From Neckera pumila (taxonomy: Eukaryota; Streptophyta; Bryopsida; Hypnales; Neckeraceae), in contig OZ018408.1 of assembly GCA_963969595.1 (NCBI GenBank), positions 9,731,823 through 9,795,822 of the forward strand: a DNA stretch of 64,000 bases, given 5' to 3'. How positions within the stretch are numbered: position 1 is the first letter of the stretch; each line of letters starts with the position of its first letter. Shown one piece after another: positions 1-12,180 of the stretch. The notes under the pieces are model-generated. The model had not been told where the DNA came from and did not search any database. It was given only the letters and a program-made list of their open reading frames with translations. The position numbers and the translations under genes were made by a program.

Positions 1-410
1 GATTTATACTAGCCAAAAAAAATTTATTGGACAGACCATCCTATCTGTCCATTAATTTAGACGGCTTGTCTGTCAACTAGGTAGACCGATTGTTGACTTG
101 GATGGATTGGCTGTCTTGGCCCTCTAGGATTTTATTTTATTTTATTTTATTATTTTAAGGATTCAGACGGACGCTAGGGTTGGATTGTGATGTACTATTG
201 GTCCAACGGACATCCAAAGGTGACATGACGTGACGGTGACAACCATAGCAAAGAATGTTGCTTTTTTTTTACCACATTAGGGTGGTTTTGCGGCATTCAA
301 GTGGGCACCAATCAATTGGTGGCCCAACACTAGTTCTCCGCCAGTTCTCCGCTATGGACGCAAGGTTTTCAAAAAATAGAAAAAGTGATGGAAATCCAAT
401 TTGCAACTTT
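1..410 (+). repeat. W repeat, left copy, first part
   Basis: This stretch is the reverse complement of 62653 down to about 62270, with scattered mismatches and small indels. It continues past the left edge of the window. It looks like the 5' flank and first codons of a gene-like sequence: a start codon followed by M-D-A-R lies near 354 here and near 62332 in the other copy. The copy is interrupted after 410 by a CACTA transposon and resumes at 7850. The nature of W (transposon or duplicated gene fragment) is not recognised. Confidence 0.75.
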
Positions 411-2064
411 CACTAGTAGAAAAACAGGGATATGTAACCACTCAGTCAATGACTAGTTGTCCTAAATAACCGAATAGTGACTGCAGATACCAAGATTGGG
501 TTTGCAACATGTAGGCGCCAGGTCAAGAGTCACGGAGCAATCATTCAGCATGTGGGTGGAGTGGCAGCGGGATGAAATCCATCACCAAAAGGAGGCCATG
601 AACATTTATCTTGAAGACTATGGGATGGTGTTCTGCAACCACCGGAGAGATCATTCATTGTAATTTGAGGTATACACCTGAGTTAAGAGGGTATTTGATG
701 TTGGGCTGTTTACCTTAATTATCGTATTCAAAATGACCATATTTTTACATTAAAAGCTACAAAGGGCATATTTCCAATACCCTATAGTTTTTGTAAATTC
801 ATTCATGCGGTTTTTTAAGTAGGGTTGTCTTATATATAAAATTTAAGTGTCCAATTGACCAAGTGGTATTTATTAATCCCTAAAGACCAATTGCCCGTTG
901 AATGAACAATTGAAAATCCGGGTAGGATCTAAGAAGTCAATTTAGGTTGGTTGCTCATAAAATTTTGACACAAGGTGCGAACATGTACTCCTTTACTAAG
1001 AACATATTTTTTCCTAGTTGAGTACCCAAAACAAAAGTTATGTTGCCTTGAACTTTTTGGCAACCCGGGCAATTTGAGCATCTTTTGGGCACCTTTTGCA
1101 AAAATGCTCATCAACTTTTGAAATGTGGCATGTATGTACTAATAAATTATAGAATATAATTATTAAAAAAAATTGTTCTCAAATCACTTTCTAAGAGGAG
1201 TCAAACTTTATTAGCTATGCTAGGATGGCTTTAAGAATAAACATTTCCTTCTACTTCAAGCCCTATTATCTTGCAATATGTGTTGTTAAAGTTCTTGAAA
1301 ATTTTCCCACATATTGCATTCTAAATTTTTTTCACTAATTCTTACTATTTAGATTTCAAATAAAAAATTTCCTCACTGCACAAGAAATCATCAAAAAATG
1401 TCTAGTTTATTGCCAATGCATTACCTCCTTACACTACAAGTTAATATAGAGTAAGTAAAACTCCATATTTGCTTTTAAATTTTTGATAAATAAACCTAAG
1501 ATCATATACATATGAATGGCTAAAATCTTCATCTTTGTATAGTGCAAAAATTTTATTATAAAAGGGCTCAAAGTCTGATAGCCGTATTTTGCAAGAATAA
1601 AAAAAAAGTTTTTTTCCACTTCAACATTACAATCTTTTAATCCACGTGGTTAAATGGGCTAAAATGTTTTCCACACATTGCTTAACTTGTTTCATACACT
1701 TTGTATGGTTGAAATTCAAAAAAATTAACTAATTTTTAATCTTGGACTTTTCATCTTCCAGAACACCCTCCGGCCTTTAGGGATTAATCACAAGTTTATC
1801 ATTGAATACTTCAAGATCCCCATTGAAACTATTTCATAAATATCCCATTCAATATGAGATTATGAGTGTATTTAACATTTATGGCTTCAAGGAATGAAGT
1901 CAAACAACCTATAAATCCTATCCTCTTCTTGTACAGTTATTAGTTTGTTGAACCCACTAAAGTAATTAGGTAATCCTCATATTTGTGCAATGTGACACTT
2001 TTTGCCACTTATGGTCATTGCCTTACGTTTACACTTAATCTTTTTGATATACACACAATTAGTA

Positions 2065-2934
2065 CAGTCGGGTACTGTAATCTTATAACCAGCCAATTTG
2101 AAACATTCAAAGATTTTTGCATAACATAGAAAAAGAACTTGAATTTTTCATCTTGCATAATTATCACTTAGTCCTCATGCAATTCCAAATAAGCTTACCA
2201 AATTTCAGATTCGAAAAAGCAAAATTCCATTTTTTGTGAATTTTTTAAACCAATTTTTATAGTTTTGCATAATATTTTATTGAGAACAATGGATGATGAA
2301 TTTTTTTAATTTGATTGCATAGATATGTAGAGAACATGCATACACACATCTTTCAAATTAAAAAACACCCTATTAAGTAACAAAAATGTAATCTAGGAAG
2401 AATTCAATGTTGGAGTGACAATGTTCAAGTTTTATGAAATAGATATCTCTTTATTATTAATAGATTTTTCTATTTGACCTGCCTACTACAACTAATTTTG
2501 TACATTTCAACATATTGGTACAACTACTTTGCCAATATCTAGTGAAAATATAAGAATATCTATTTCACAAAATCTGGGCATTGTCACTCCAACATTGAAA
2601 TCTTCCTAGAGTACATTTTTGTTACTTAATAGGGTGTATTTTAATTTGAAAGATGTGCATATGGATATTCTCTACATATCTATGCAATTGGATTAAAATT
2701 TCACCCCCAATTGTACTAAATAAAATATTATGTAAAACCATAAAAATTGGCTTCAAAAATTCACCAAAAATGGAATTTTGCTTTTTTGAAACTGAAATTT
2801 TGTATGCGCAATTGGGATTGTGTAAGGATTGAGTATTAATTATATTTACCAAAATATACCAATTATATTGCACATTGTAAAAAAGAATGTGGATGGCTCA
2901 AATTGTCCGATTGTAAGATTGCAGTACCCGATTG
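2065..2934. mobile_element. Tc1/mariner-like foldback MITE, copy 1
   Basis: The element is about 870 bp, flanked by TA on both sides (2063-2064 and 2935-2936), with ends CAGTCGGGTACTG and its inverse CAGTACCCGATTG. Most of the element is one long inverted repeat: the left arm (to about 2450) pairs with the right arm (from about 2555), so a transcript would fold into a hairpin several hundred bases long. It encodes nothing. Copy 2 is at 12181-13039. TA duplication and CAG-type ends fit Tc1/mariner families; no transposase is present to confirm this. Confidence 0.75.
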
Positions 2935-3659
2935 TACAGTGATACAATTTCAGTCTACCACCTTTCATTATAGATTTTTTTGACTATGTCCATTTTATCA
3001 TCTACATGAAATTATCTGTTTACATCAATATTCATTGTACTACAAAAAATTTGCACAACCTCTATTTGTTAAGGTTAACTTATTAATAAAAATTCCTACT
3101 GCATGATGTTTTTCTATACCCTAATTTATATATAATAGAGCATTAGCATTTCATAGACCCTATAGTAGCCCTACATATTATATAAAATTCTCTGCTTTGA
3201 ATTAAAATGATCCTATCTTTTAACTCACGTAGTTTTCTAAAAAACCAACAGTGATTTCCCCAGGCCTTGTTGTTCTAAAGTAAATTCTTAAATACAAAGG
3301 CACCTGAAGATCAGTGGATCAAATAGACAATTGAAATGAATAGATCAGATGGACGGATCAAATGGATGAATCCGATTGCTTCTTTTTTGAATGGCTTAGA
3401 TGGATGGGTGAAATCTTGCATCTTGACAAAAAATGGTTGAATTTCAACAACAAATGGATGGTTTAGAATTTAGGGTAGCCACCAAATATTAGGTCAACAG
3501 CCACATTTGCATCTTGGCAAAAAATGGACAACTGAGATTGAATCTCAACAACAAATGGACGGTTCAGATTTCAAGGTAGTTGCCAAATATTAGGTCAGCC
3601 GCCACCACCTCTTCTCCTTCCTTCATCCTTATAAATATCTTCTCATTTTCTCATGTTGC

Positions 3660-4085
3660 TTTGGCTCCAGTTTTCCTAAGTGTGGGTAAGTTCACATTCT
3701 TCTTTTTGTTGTGCTGTTTTCTTATGTTGTTATTTTCTTGTGTTGTTAGGTTATTGTTTTGCTCTAGTTATTGTTCTATTGTTTTGTTTTGTTGTTGTTT
3801 TGTTGTTTTGTTTTATTGCTATTTAGTTTGTTGTTGTTGTGCTGTTCAGTTTGGTTGTTCTGTTGTTTTGCCATTTTGTTGCTGTCATACAGTTTATTTG
3901 TTGTTCTGCATTTTGTAGGAAAGTTACGCTGATGTTTTGCTTATTTGTGATTTGCCCACTTGTTGGTTTGTTCATTTGTTGCTGTTCTGCAATCTTATTG
4001 ATGTCCTGCAATTTTGTTGCTATTCTATAGTTTTGTAGGAAAGTTGTTGTGTTGTATTGCTCATTTGTTGGTTGTTCCAATATAG
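3660..4085 (+). repeat. G+T-rich strand-asymmetric low-complexity tract
   Basis: For roughly 400 bases the plus strand is composed mainly of T and G, built from irregular TTGTTGTTTTG and TTCTGTTGT motifs. The resulting open frames on both strands are compositional artefacts, with poly-Leu/Cys/Phe or poly-Thr/Gln/Asn content. It lies inside the outer CACTA element just before the nested one. Confidence 0.7.
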
Positions 4086-5423
4086 TGACCAGAACTCTAG
4101 AAGCATCAGACATTACTGCGTAATTTTGTGCATACCATTATAAGAAATCCTTGTTCTTTTTTACATTGGCATCAAGCAAGCATGTTTTTCAAAACGCCTG
4201 CACAAATATGGAATTGGGGCCATAGGAGCAAAATTCAATTGGATGTTCCAGAAAACATATGGATGTCACAGGCAAAACAAGTTCATATTATGTGCAACGG
4301 GAATGTTCTCGGAGACCCCCGAAAAAACATAGGCATGTTTTGAACAACATCTAAGAAAACACAAACATGCCACGTTGGCAAGGGATTTTAGTTTTACTAT
4401 GGGTAATTTACTAAAATTTATTATGGGTTGAGATAAAATTTTAACCACAAGTAAAAATTACAAAGAAGGAGAAGCTCCTTGGCATCCTTTCTCAAAAACT
4501 TTATATGGATGATTGGAAAAATTGTAGAATGACTTCATTTTCTATTATACTTTCAATATAGCACAAATTTTATTAGCAAGTCCTAAAAATTAGTATAATG
4601 CATTGTAGCATACATACTATTTATAAATAAGTATTTTCATGCTCCCAGGTACTTTAGAATAAAATATAATTTATTGCCAATTTTTGAAGTTCATTTCTTG
4701 AATGCGATGGAAATGAAATTATTTTTTTGTTGTAGTTATTATTTATATCTTCTCCCAAACAAGAAGGAATATTATAAATAAAACAATGCTTTTGCACTCA
4801 CTTCCATTGTGTGTTGCACTTATTCCATTCTCCATTGAAGGCTTCAAAATAATTTGATTGCAAATAGATTAGAAGATATAATTGCAATTTTTATATTATA
4901 GCCATGTTCAATATTTCTAGCGTAAAATCTTTTTTTCTTTTTTGAAAATAATTTTGCTATCAAATCAAAATTCTATGAGGCACCTCTTTTTCTATAAATT
5001 AATATTTTGTCCAATTTTCATTATTTCATTACTCAAAAATTATCTTAAGAGTGTAGTAAAGTAACAATCTTGTAAAAGTAGGTATTCAGCTTCTACGATT
5101 ACATCAATGACATTTAAACCCAAAGTGCAAAAGACACCACATTTTGGTATTGCCAAAACTTTGAAGTGAAAGAACTCCTAAACTACTCAGTGTTTTAATT
5201 AGTTTTATTTTTTAAATGATGTCTTCTTGAAGTGTAGATTTAGCATCAAATGTTTGATTTTGATAATGAATGATTGCAATTTTTTACATGTGAAAGAAAC
5301 AAGGGAAGGGCAGCCATATGGCATGCTTTCTCAAAAAAGGCACATGATGTGGCATTTGAGTGACATGGCACCCAACAAGGATGAACTGATGAAGTAACAT
5401 GCCATGTTGACACTGTTTGAGAA

Positions 5424-5560
5424 TTAACCCCTAATGGTCCAAGGAGGGTGTTATTTCAAAATAGGCCAAAATTGCCAACAACTTGAACAATTTTTGTGCA
5501 CAAGTTTTCTTGAGATTGGATAAAATGTAACTATAGGATCTTAAAGTTAACATTGAAAAT
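5424..5560 (+). mobile_element. Partial TTAA-family MITE end
   Basis: TTAA at 5424-5427 is followed by CCCCTAATGGTCCAAGG, which matches the terminal motif of the TTAA-flanked family seen at 14956 and elsewhere. I could not find a matching right end before the end of the host element, so this is probably a truncated copy; the end coordinate is arbitrary. Confidence 0.45.
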
Positions 5561-6440
5561 GAGCACCTCAAAAAAATTCAGACTATTTGACCACACGATT
5601 TATGAGATATTTAATTTTGAAGTTTTTATTGGGTCAATGGAAATACATGGCAGTGCACTTTGAAGGAGCATATCTTTGTGAGAATGTTTTGGAATGATGC
5701 TTTTTTTTGTTCTCAATGAATAATAAGAGAGTTGAAAATGTACATAAAAAATTTCATAACATTTTCAAATTTTTTTAATTCATGGTCAAGCTTACAATGC
5801 ACGGTGGTCATTGAAATTTGAGTAGTGTTTGCAAGAGAAAAAGTAATGAGACACTTGTCTTCTCCGTGAACACCTTGGTTATGCCCTTTTCAAGGTGGAT
5901 CTGACTTTTATAAGGTGGGCAAGAAGTACATTGGTTGGCTGACTTTTTAGTCCATGCCCAAACTGAACACAAAAAAGCAAGTTGTAAACTATACTACACC
6001 AGTTAACTTTGAAAAATTCCACAAGGGAGAGTTTAAGTTGGAATTTGATTAAACCACCGCCATTAGATTTGTATTGTAGTCTGTTTTTTAGAAATAAGTT
6101 TTATTACTCAAAAACTCCAAAAATAAGAACGGATAACTTAAAAAACAGACGCAGTGACCAGAAAATGGTCGCTTGGGTCATTAGGGTTAACGTTGTTTTT
6201 GTAGACGTCAACTAAGATGTCAATTGAGACATCCAGATGCTTTTTGCAATGTCAACTAATATGGCAATTGAGACATCCATATGTTTTCTAAGACAACAGC
6301 GTATTCATCAGGATGCTTATGTCTGAAATTTTGCATTCATTACCTTTTTCACATTTTACAAATCCCATATGATTTGGCTTCCCTCCTACCACCCACTTGT
6401 ATATATGGTTTGTCTTCTCATGTCAACATACTTACAATAA

Positions 6441-6665
6441 ATGGCTTACTATAAAGTTGCCAATATAATGTGTTATGTATGGCATACAATATATGGTATA
6501 CAATGTATTGTATATGTATATAATGTATGGTGTATAATGTATTGTGTATTGTATATGATGTATGGTGTACAATTTTTGGTATATTGTATAAAGTATATAA
6601 TGTATTGTATACAGTGTATTATATATGGCCTATTTTGTATGGTGTACTGTGTATGGCGTATGTCT
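6441..6665 (+). repeat. Degenerate tandem repeat, ATGGTATAC-like units
   Basis: About 225 bp of imperfect 9-13 bp units such as TGTATGGTGTACAATG and TGTATTGTATAT, inside the nested CACTA element. The 90-codon open frame across it (rich in Tyr, Met, Cys, Ile and Val) is a product of the repeat, not a gene. Confidence 0.7.
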
Positions 6666-7849
6666 AAGCCAACGTCTAAATTGATGTTGCAAAATGTTTG
6701 GCTATCTAGTTAACGTTTCACAATCGTCTTAAAAAATGTCTTGATGTCTAAGTTAATGTCGTTAAAAACAAGATTAATATTCTTGTAGATGTCTAAATTG
6801 ACATCACTAAAAACAATGTTAATATTCTCAGACATCATGACGTCAGGTGCCACGTCATCTCCGGGTTGGGGGGAAAAATCCCATGTGGCATTGCCCACCC
6901 ACATAGTGCTTACAGGGCTGCCATATGGCGTACTTTTCCATCTTTTTAGGCCATAATTTTTGGAGACGTCGGTCTAAAAACAAGGCATGTTTTTTTAGAT
7001 TTTTGCATGTTTTTGTCACGTCAATCTTGACAGATTTTGTTAGACATCAAAGGTGGCATGCTTGACGTTAGCAAAAACATACTACCACGTTTTTTAGCTT
7101 GTCCACAAAAACAAGGGTTTCTTATAGTGTACGAAAAAAGCCCCGGAATGATTGTAAATTGACCTCCGCAATCATTTTTCATAACCACTGAAGCACTAAA
7201 TCGACTGAAAGAGCACTACAAAATAATTAGGTTCCAACTCCGTTTGCAATACCTCCAAACAAAATAACCCTGCCTAAACCCTCTTCATATAAGAAATGAC
7301 TACGACATGATTCTCTTATAATTAAGCAAAATATTCCTATTTTCTCAAAAATTGTGCCCCAAACCCTAATCCACTACCAATCATACGTTGACATGCAATG
7401 CTTAGCGATCTCCACAAAACTTCTAAAATGACTTTCAAATGACTTTTTAAAGTCTAAAAAGTGACTAATAAATGACTTCTTTGATTCAGATATGACAAAT
7501 ACATGACTTCACAGTGTCGGCCGAATTGTGCTAGGTAGTCGCAACATAGTCATTCTATGCATCATTGAATCATCCTACACACTCTCAAAAATCCATTTGC
7601 TGACATGGCACGACCCCTCAGTCGGCCAGGTTCTAAACCATGTCAGATTTTCAAGGTGATGAACTTTTTTAGAGGTAACGGATGTCTTTCTAACACCCGT
7701 GTCCAGAATGACTAAAAGTCCTAAATAACTCGTCCACAATGACTTTAGCCCTCAAATGGCCCATTTAGTCATTCAACAGTCAACCATGTCCTAAATAACT
7801 CGAATCTAGTCATTCTGGCTAGTTATTTACAGCCCTTTTTCTACTAGTG

Positions 7850-8140
7850 TTTGGATGTGAATTTCCAGGCGGTTTTTTGCAAAGGGATGCTTGGCCGCGA
7901 CCTTGTGGGGGCTCAAATGGAGGCCACTCGACTTGCCTCACTTGCCTTGAAGTAGTCTATTGAAAACATAGAGAAAGAGATTATGTTGTTGAATAGCAAC
8001 ACCCGCAAGTGACCTTCCAATGCAAGTTGGCTACTTGGATTCATTATAAGAAACTCGTGTTTTACAAGTAATGTCTTTAAGAAACAAGACTTGGAGTTCG
8101 TTTTGACGTGAAAGGAATCAATGTAGATCACAAACCTAGT
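7850..8140 (+). repeat. W repeat, left copy, second part
   Basis: Reverse complement of about 62270 to 61985. In one frame it resembles a coiled-coil peptide (…GMLGRDLV-AQME-T-L…, then …SIENIEKEIMLLN…), which is also readable in the right copy. Both copies contain in-frame stops, so if this was a coding exon it is no longer one. Homology between the copies fades near 8135. Confidence 0.7.
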
Positions 8141-9660
8141 ACAATCCTTGATTGCACAATCATTGTACAATTGTATTGATATCCCAAAAGACGACCCAAG
8201 AATATCAAATTATCCTTTGATAAATAGGACACATTACAAAATAGTATTGCCCACCACCAATCAAAATCTATTTATGTTCCAATGGATCAAAAAGGATAGT
8301 AGCAGGAAAATTTGAACAAGCCTAACTTTAGGTCCAACTGCAAAGACTATGTTTGGATTAATTTAATGAATAAAAAACCAGGGATCTTGTAAGCCTTCAA
8401 TTGACTAGAAGTAGGTATGCTTCCCAATCTTGTGCCTTCATCCATTTTCCTCCACATTTTTATAAGTGCCAACAATTTTGTTCTCTTACGAAACATACTC
8501 TAGTTCAATACCTGCAATTAGAAAAAGTGTAGTTGTGACTGTACCCTTGTCATGACTGCACTCGAAGCGTTGTCTCCTTAGAGGGCACCTTCACTTCCGA
8601 GTCGCCAGACCTGTAGCAACAGCCTTCTAATCAAGCTTCCGTATGCATTAGCAGGGGCACGAGAACCAATACCACAGGTGCATCTGCACAAAGCATCCAC
8701 GACACATCCAACCACCACAGATAGGGCTCCACCCACTCAGTTTGCTACACCCAGTTCAAATAACACCAACATTGTCACAGTTGGCAATTTATAGAGCATT
8801 ACTCCATGGTCAAGTCACGATCAATTATAATATTGAAAAGCTTACAAGGAGATCATTAGATGGCGTGAAGCACGTCTACCCCTTGATGTGCTTATCGCCA
8901 CATCTCTAGTTCCAAATTGTATAGTTTGATCATGGATATCCACCCAAAGACACCGGAAGTGTTCATGGATCCAGACACACCATGGGAAAACTCGAATGAT
9001 AGAAGTCCCTTCAAAATGGGCACAACACAACGTGCTGTTGCGGAGAGGGCTGCAACAATATTCAAGAAGCTAGAGCTAGCAAACATTAGAGGATACTTTT
9101 ATAAGATATATAGTGTGCGAGATCGGGTAAGTGTCTACCCTAAATCCCAATCCATGTAGTTATGTGCATTTTTACATCATATTAAATCTCAACTTTGATG
9201 TTTTGTAGTAAAATTGTTCTTTGGTTTGCTCCTTGTCCACATGCATGTCTTGGTTGGGCAGACTACAAAAGGCGTTTTGTACCACCTCCAGCTGAGACTG
9301 CAATTTGGCGGGACCTTAAGACAAAATCGCAAGGAGCCCCTTCCATCTAAATTCCAAACCCGCAAGATGCACTCCATGAATGGGAGATACAACAGTATAA
9401 ACACTTTGCCAATATATTGCTTTTTCCAATTCTCCCGAAGATTTTTTGTCCTAACACTCTCTCACAGTTACTATTACCATTGAATACTAGTGGCAAAGAT
9501 GTTGTTTGCAGCGTCTCTTTCCATTAACCATCTCCATATTATTAACCATCTCCAGATCCTTACTTCTTTTCAAACGACTTTGTTAACGATCATGTGGGCA
9601 TCCCATGGCATCTCCCTCTCACAATTACTCTGGTACAATGGGAAATCCATCATCTAATGA
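8141..9660. other. Region without a recognisable gene; unassigned ORF at 8917-9126
   Basis: The one notable open frame starts at 8917 on the plus strand and encodes about 70 residues of ordinary composition (beginning MYSLIMDIHPKTPEVFMDP). It runs to a plausible splice donor, GGGTAAGTG, at 9126/9127, but no clean in-frame acceptor follows. I do not recognise the peptide. It lies downstream of the W relic and upstream of kinase fragments in the same orientation, so it may be a leftover exon of the same decayed gene; that is inference. Confidence 0.3.
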
Positions 9661-9960
9661 CATTAGAAGAGATTTGAGGGCATTGGAGGGCCGTTTCAGG
9701 CCCGTTCCCTAATTTGGCCAAATCTGAAAACAATCGGTATGGGCTGTCAGAATTTTTTTTTTCAAAAAAAAAAAAAAAAAAAATTCTCTCCTAAATATCA
9801 TTTTTAGGCAATTTTTATTTTATTTTATTTTTTGAAATAATGACGTGGCATTCTCTCGACCACATCAGCGCAGCAACTTTCTTGCGTTCCATAGCGTGGG
9901 AACGCTGCGGGAACGCAGGATAACTCGCGGGCTCTTGGAGGCCTCAAATCTCTTCTAATG
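9661..9960. mobile_element. CATTAG-type MITE, copy 1
   Basis: A 300-bp element with about 20-bp terminal inverted repeats: CATTAGAAGAGATTTGAGG at the left and its inverse CCTCAAATCTCTTCTAATG at the right. The interior has a poly-A/T segment and a GC-richer part. Related copies are at 18167-18717, 42856-43146 and 44539-44805. No target duplication is visible at any copy, so the superfamily is not assigned. Confidence 0.75.
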
Positions 9961-10290
9961 GACTTTGACCCTAAATTCTAATGTCTTCCAAGGAAATGTG
10001 CAAGGGGAGTTTCTAGGAACCATGATTATGTGAAATCTCGTCTTTTGTCAATAAATTTGACAAGGCTCAATGCCAAAAATCGCACGCTTGACAAGGTAGG
10101 AGGTCCATAAATCACTCATTTAAGAGCTGAAACGGAATTTTAGGGAGGTGAAACGTCTCAAAATGTTTTTCAATAAATTTCCCTTGAAAGACAAGAGGAA
10201 TTGGCATCCAACCCAAGTCGTTTCATATTTTTTGGAGCTTTGTAGAATTAGTTATGAATTTTTGAAGTTCAAAATTTTGACGTTTTAGAG

Positions 10291-10391
10291 GGCTCTAAAA
10301 TTGTGCACCTCCTCAAATGTTTAGCGCTTGTACATTGCAGAAAGCAACATGTACAAACAATAAACATTGAGGAGGTGCACAATTTAGAGCC
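10291..10391. ncRNA. Long near-perfect hairpin, candidate small-RNA precursor or miniature foldback
   Basis: The left arm 10291-10323 pairs with the right arm 10361-10391 over about 31 positions with very few mismatches. The loop continues as a second stem, 10328-10338 with 10344-10356, leaving a short terminal loop near AGAAA. The whole fold is about 100 nt, the size and shape of a plant microRNA precursor. It could equally be a tiny foldback transposon. There is no expression evidence and no known microRNA is recognised in the arms. Confidence 0.45.
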
Positions 10392-10395
10392 TGAT

Positions 10396-10439
10396 CGGTT
10401 TAAGAACCTCCTACCTTCGGTTTAAGAACCTCCTACCTT
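10396..10439 (+). repeat. Perfect 22-bp tandem duplication
   Basis: Two adjacent identical 22-bp units, each beginning CGGTTTAAGAACCTCC, directly after the hairpin at 10291-10391. Being identical, the duplication is recent relative to the surrounding decay. Confidence 0.8.
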
Positions 10440-11275
10440 AGCCCCAACACCTTGGTGGAACATGTTCCACATCAAGATCCTTTAGCTTCAAACAGTACTG
10501 GTGGGGATGGGTCTGAAGGCAACTTGAAAGCCCAACTCTTCCTTAAGATCCAGATGTTTTCTGATTCAGAAGACTGTGTACCAGTGAAATTAGACTTTAA
10601 TAGAACCAATGTACGGGGAGTACCGGCATTTAGTTACAAGTTAGCCGGTTAAAATCAGGAATTGCCTAATTGGTTTCAAAACCTTCGAAAAAAAGCCGAT
10701 CATTTAAGAGGAAAATCAAAGAATATTCTCTGTTTTTTAAAGGCCTAGCCGAGAGAATGCTTCAAACAACCGGTTGGTCTAAGAGAATGTAGGATTTTAA
10801 CCGGTTGTGCTAAAAATCTCCCCGGACTGTGAATAGAACTGTAAAGACCCCCCTGATTAGCTTGATGGCTGGTACTATAGCTTCTACAAGCACAGTTGTG
10901 AGGCAAGTTGCCAATCCAATCCCTCCCCACATGCTGCCATACATGATAATTTTCTTAAACCTACCTCTTGAATTTTGTGTCACTGTTTGAATGTCCATTT
11001 TATACATAGTTCCATCTTATACTAAATTGCGCCAAACACCTTTGTGGCAACTGCCCATTCCTAGGACCCTAATACCAATTTTGTTGCATGCAGGATTCTC
11101 CAATAACAGTCCCACATGCACACCTTCCAGTAGTCGACGCCCTTGATCAATTGTTTTTTTGAACCATGAAGGTGTCGGTACCAGTCGTTGCCCGGTGGTG
11201 TTGTCCCCCAAAAGATAAGATGAATTCAATTGGGACACAACTGAGGTGAACATTCAACTAGGTACTACCCTCAAC

Positions 11276-12066
11276 ACCTCCTTGTATCGCAGAGTACATT
11301 GAGGCATTGGATAGACTACCAACCATAGCCGACATAATGGTGAGTACAAACAACACACATTACGTATTCATTACGCTCGTGTAATTATTCAAATTGCTCC
11401 TTAATCCTAAACCAAAGATTTGTTGATTTTCATGTGCACTAACATAGTATGTGTGTAATAGGTGGATCGAGGGGAGGAACTAAATGATATAATTGAAGCA
11501 ATAGATATGATTCTTCAGATTGGAGGCATCATGAAATACTTGTGTGGGATGCGGATTGTTCACTGAGACTTGAAATCAATGAATCCCCTGGTGAAATATG
11601 TAAAGACAAGAGACACAAAGATTGCATAGGTCTTGGCAAAAGTGTCCGACTTTGATTGTCAAGAATAAAACAAAAGAGCTTGACCGAGAGCAACCAAACT
11701 CCCAATATAGGTTCTGCATGATGGATGGCTCCAAAAATAATAAAGCTCCACCTTGCTAAAAGTTTGATTGAGACATCAAAAATTAATGCCATTGTTGCAA
11801 AATATCCTTTCAAAAGCGATGTGTATAGCTTTGCTATGGTTTGCTATGAGAAATTATATGGAGAATTGCCTTATTTTGAAGACCACAGCTTGAATGAAGT
11901 GAAGAAGGTATTGAGGGTTGATCGTCCTCAATTACCTAATCATTGTCTTCCTTATATGAAGTCCTTGACGGATAAATGTTGGAATGCAGACGCAAGCAAA
12001 CATGGCCTAATTTTGTTGAAATTTTTGCAGAGTTGCAACAATTACAATGTTTACTTCTTATGTCTT
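11276..12066 (+). pseudogene. Protein kinase C-lobe pseudogene
   Basis: A decayed plant kinase (Ser/Thr or tyrosine-kinase-like). A first exon ends at 11339 (…EALDRLPTIADIM), followed by a credible intron 11340-11461 (GTGAGT…AATAG), then the C-lobe: a G-x-MKYL segment, the catalytic loop H-stop-D-LKSMN (the Arg codon of HRD is TGA at 11564), DFG changed to DFD near 11648, the APE region changed to WMAPK near 11725, then KSDVYSFAMVCYE and the C-terminal helix region. Stops interrupt the activation loop, and a one-base frameshift near 12000 separates WNADAS from PNFVEIFAEL. It cannot encode an active kinase. A mariner-like MITE and an unrelated kinase N-lobe follow. Confidence 0.85.
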
Positions 12067-12180
12067 GTAAGTTTCTTCATATGATTCTGTGCATTATTTA
12101 TGAATATATTATTGTAGCAAAGGAGATTATACACTACAGATTAGAAATCTTATGTTTATGTTTCTTAACAATGACATGTA

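Larger units (their letters stand above)
4136..7129. mobile_element. Second CACTA element nested in the first
   Basis: The left end reads CATTATAAGAAATCCTTGTT and the right end is the inverse of CACTATAAGAAACCCTTGTT. The 3-bp duplication is TAC (4133-4135 and 7130-7132). One base of the left CACTA terminus has mutated to CATTA. The interior has no transposase frame. Near the right end it carries repeats built around GACGTCTAA, GATGTC and GACATCC motifs, consistent with subterminal transposase-binding arrays, plus a degenerate tandem array at 6441-6665. Confidence 0.88.
411..7849. mobile_element. CACTA (En/Spm-type) DNA transposon, non-autonomous, carrying nested insertions
   Basis: The left end reads CACTAGTAGAAAAACAGGG and the right end is its inverse, ...CCCTTTTTCTACTAGTG. 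The 3-bp target duplication is TTT (408-410 and 7850-7852), as expected for CACTA elements. Removing the element joins the two parts of W exactly as they are joined in the uninterrupted copy near 62270. Subterminal motifs (GTCCTAAATAAC in both orientations) lie near both ends. I see no transposase reading frame. About half of the length is younger insertions: a mariner-like MITE at 2065-2934 and another CACTA element at 4136-7129. The remaining sequence has only short shadow ORFs. Confidence 0.9.

Noticed and set aside
9208..9483. Continuation exon of the 8917 ORF
   Set aside because: After the only good acceptor the in-phase codon is a stop, so no spliced frame can be supported.
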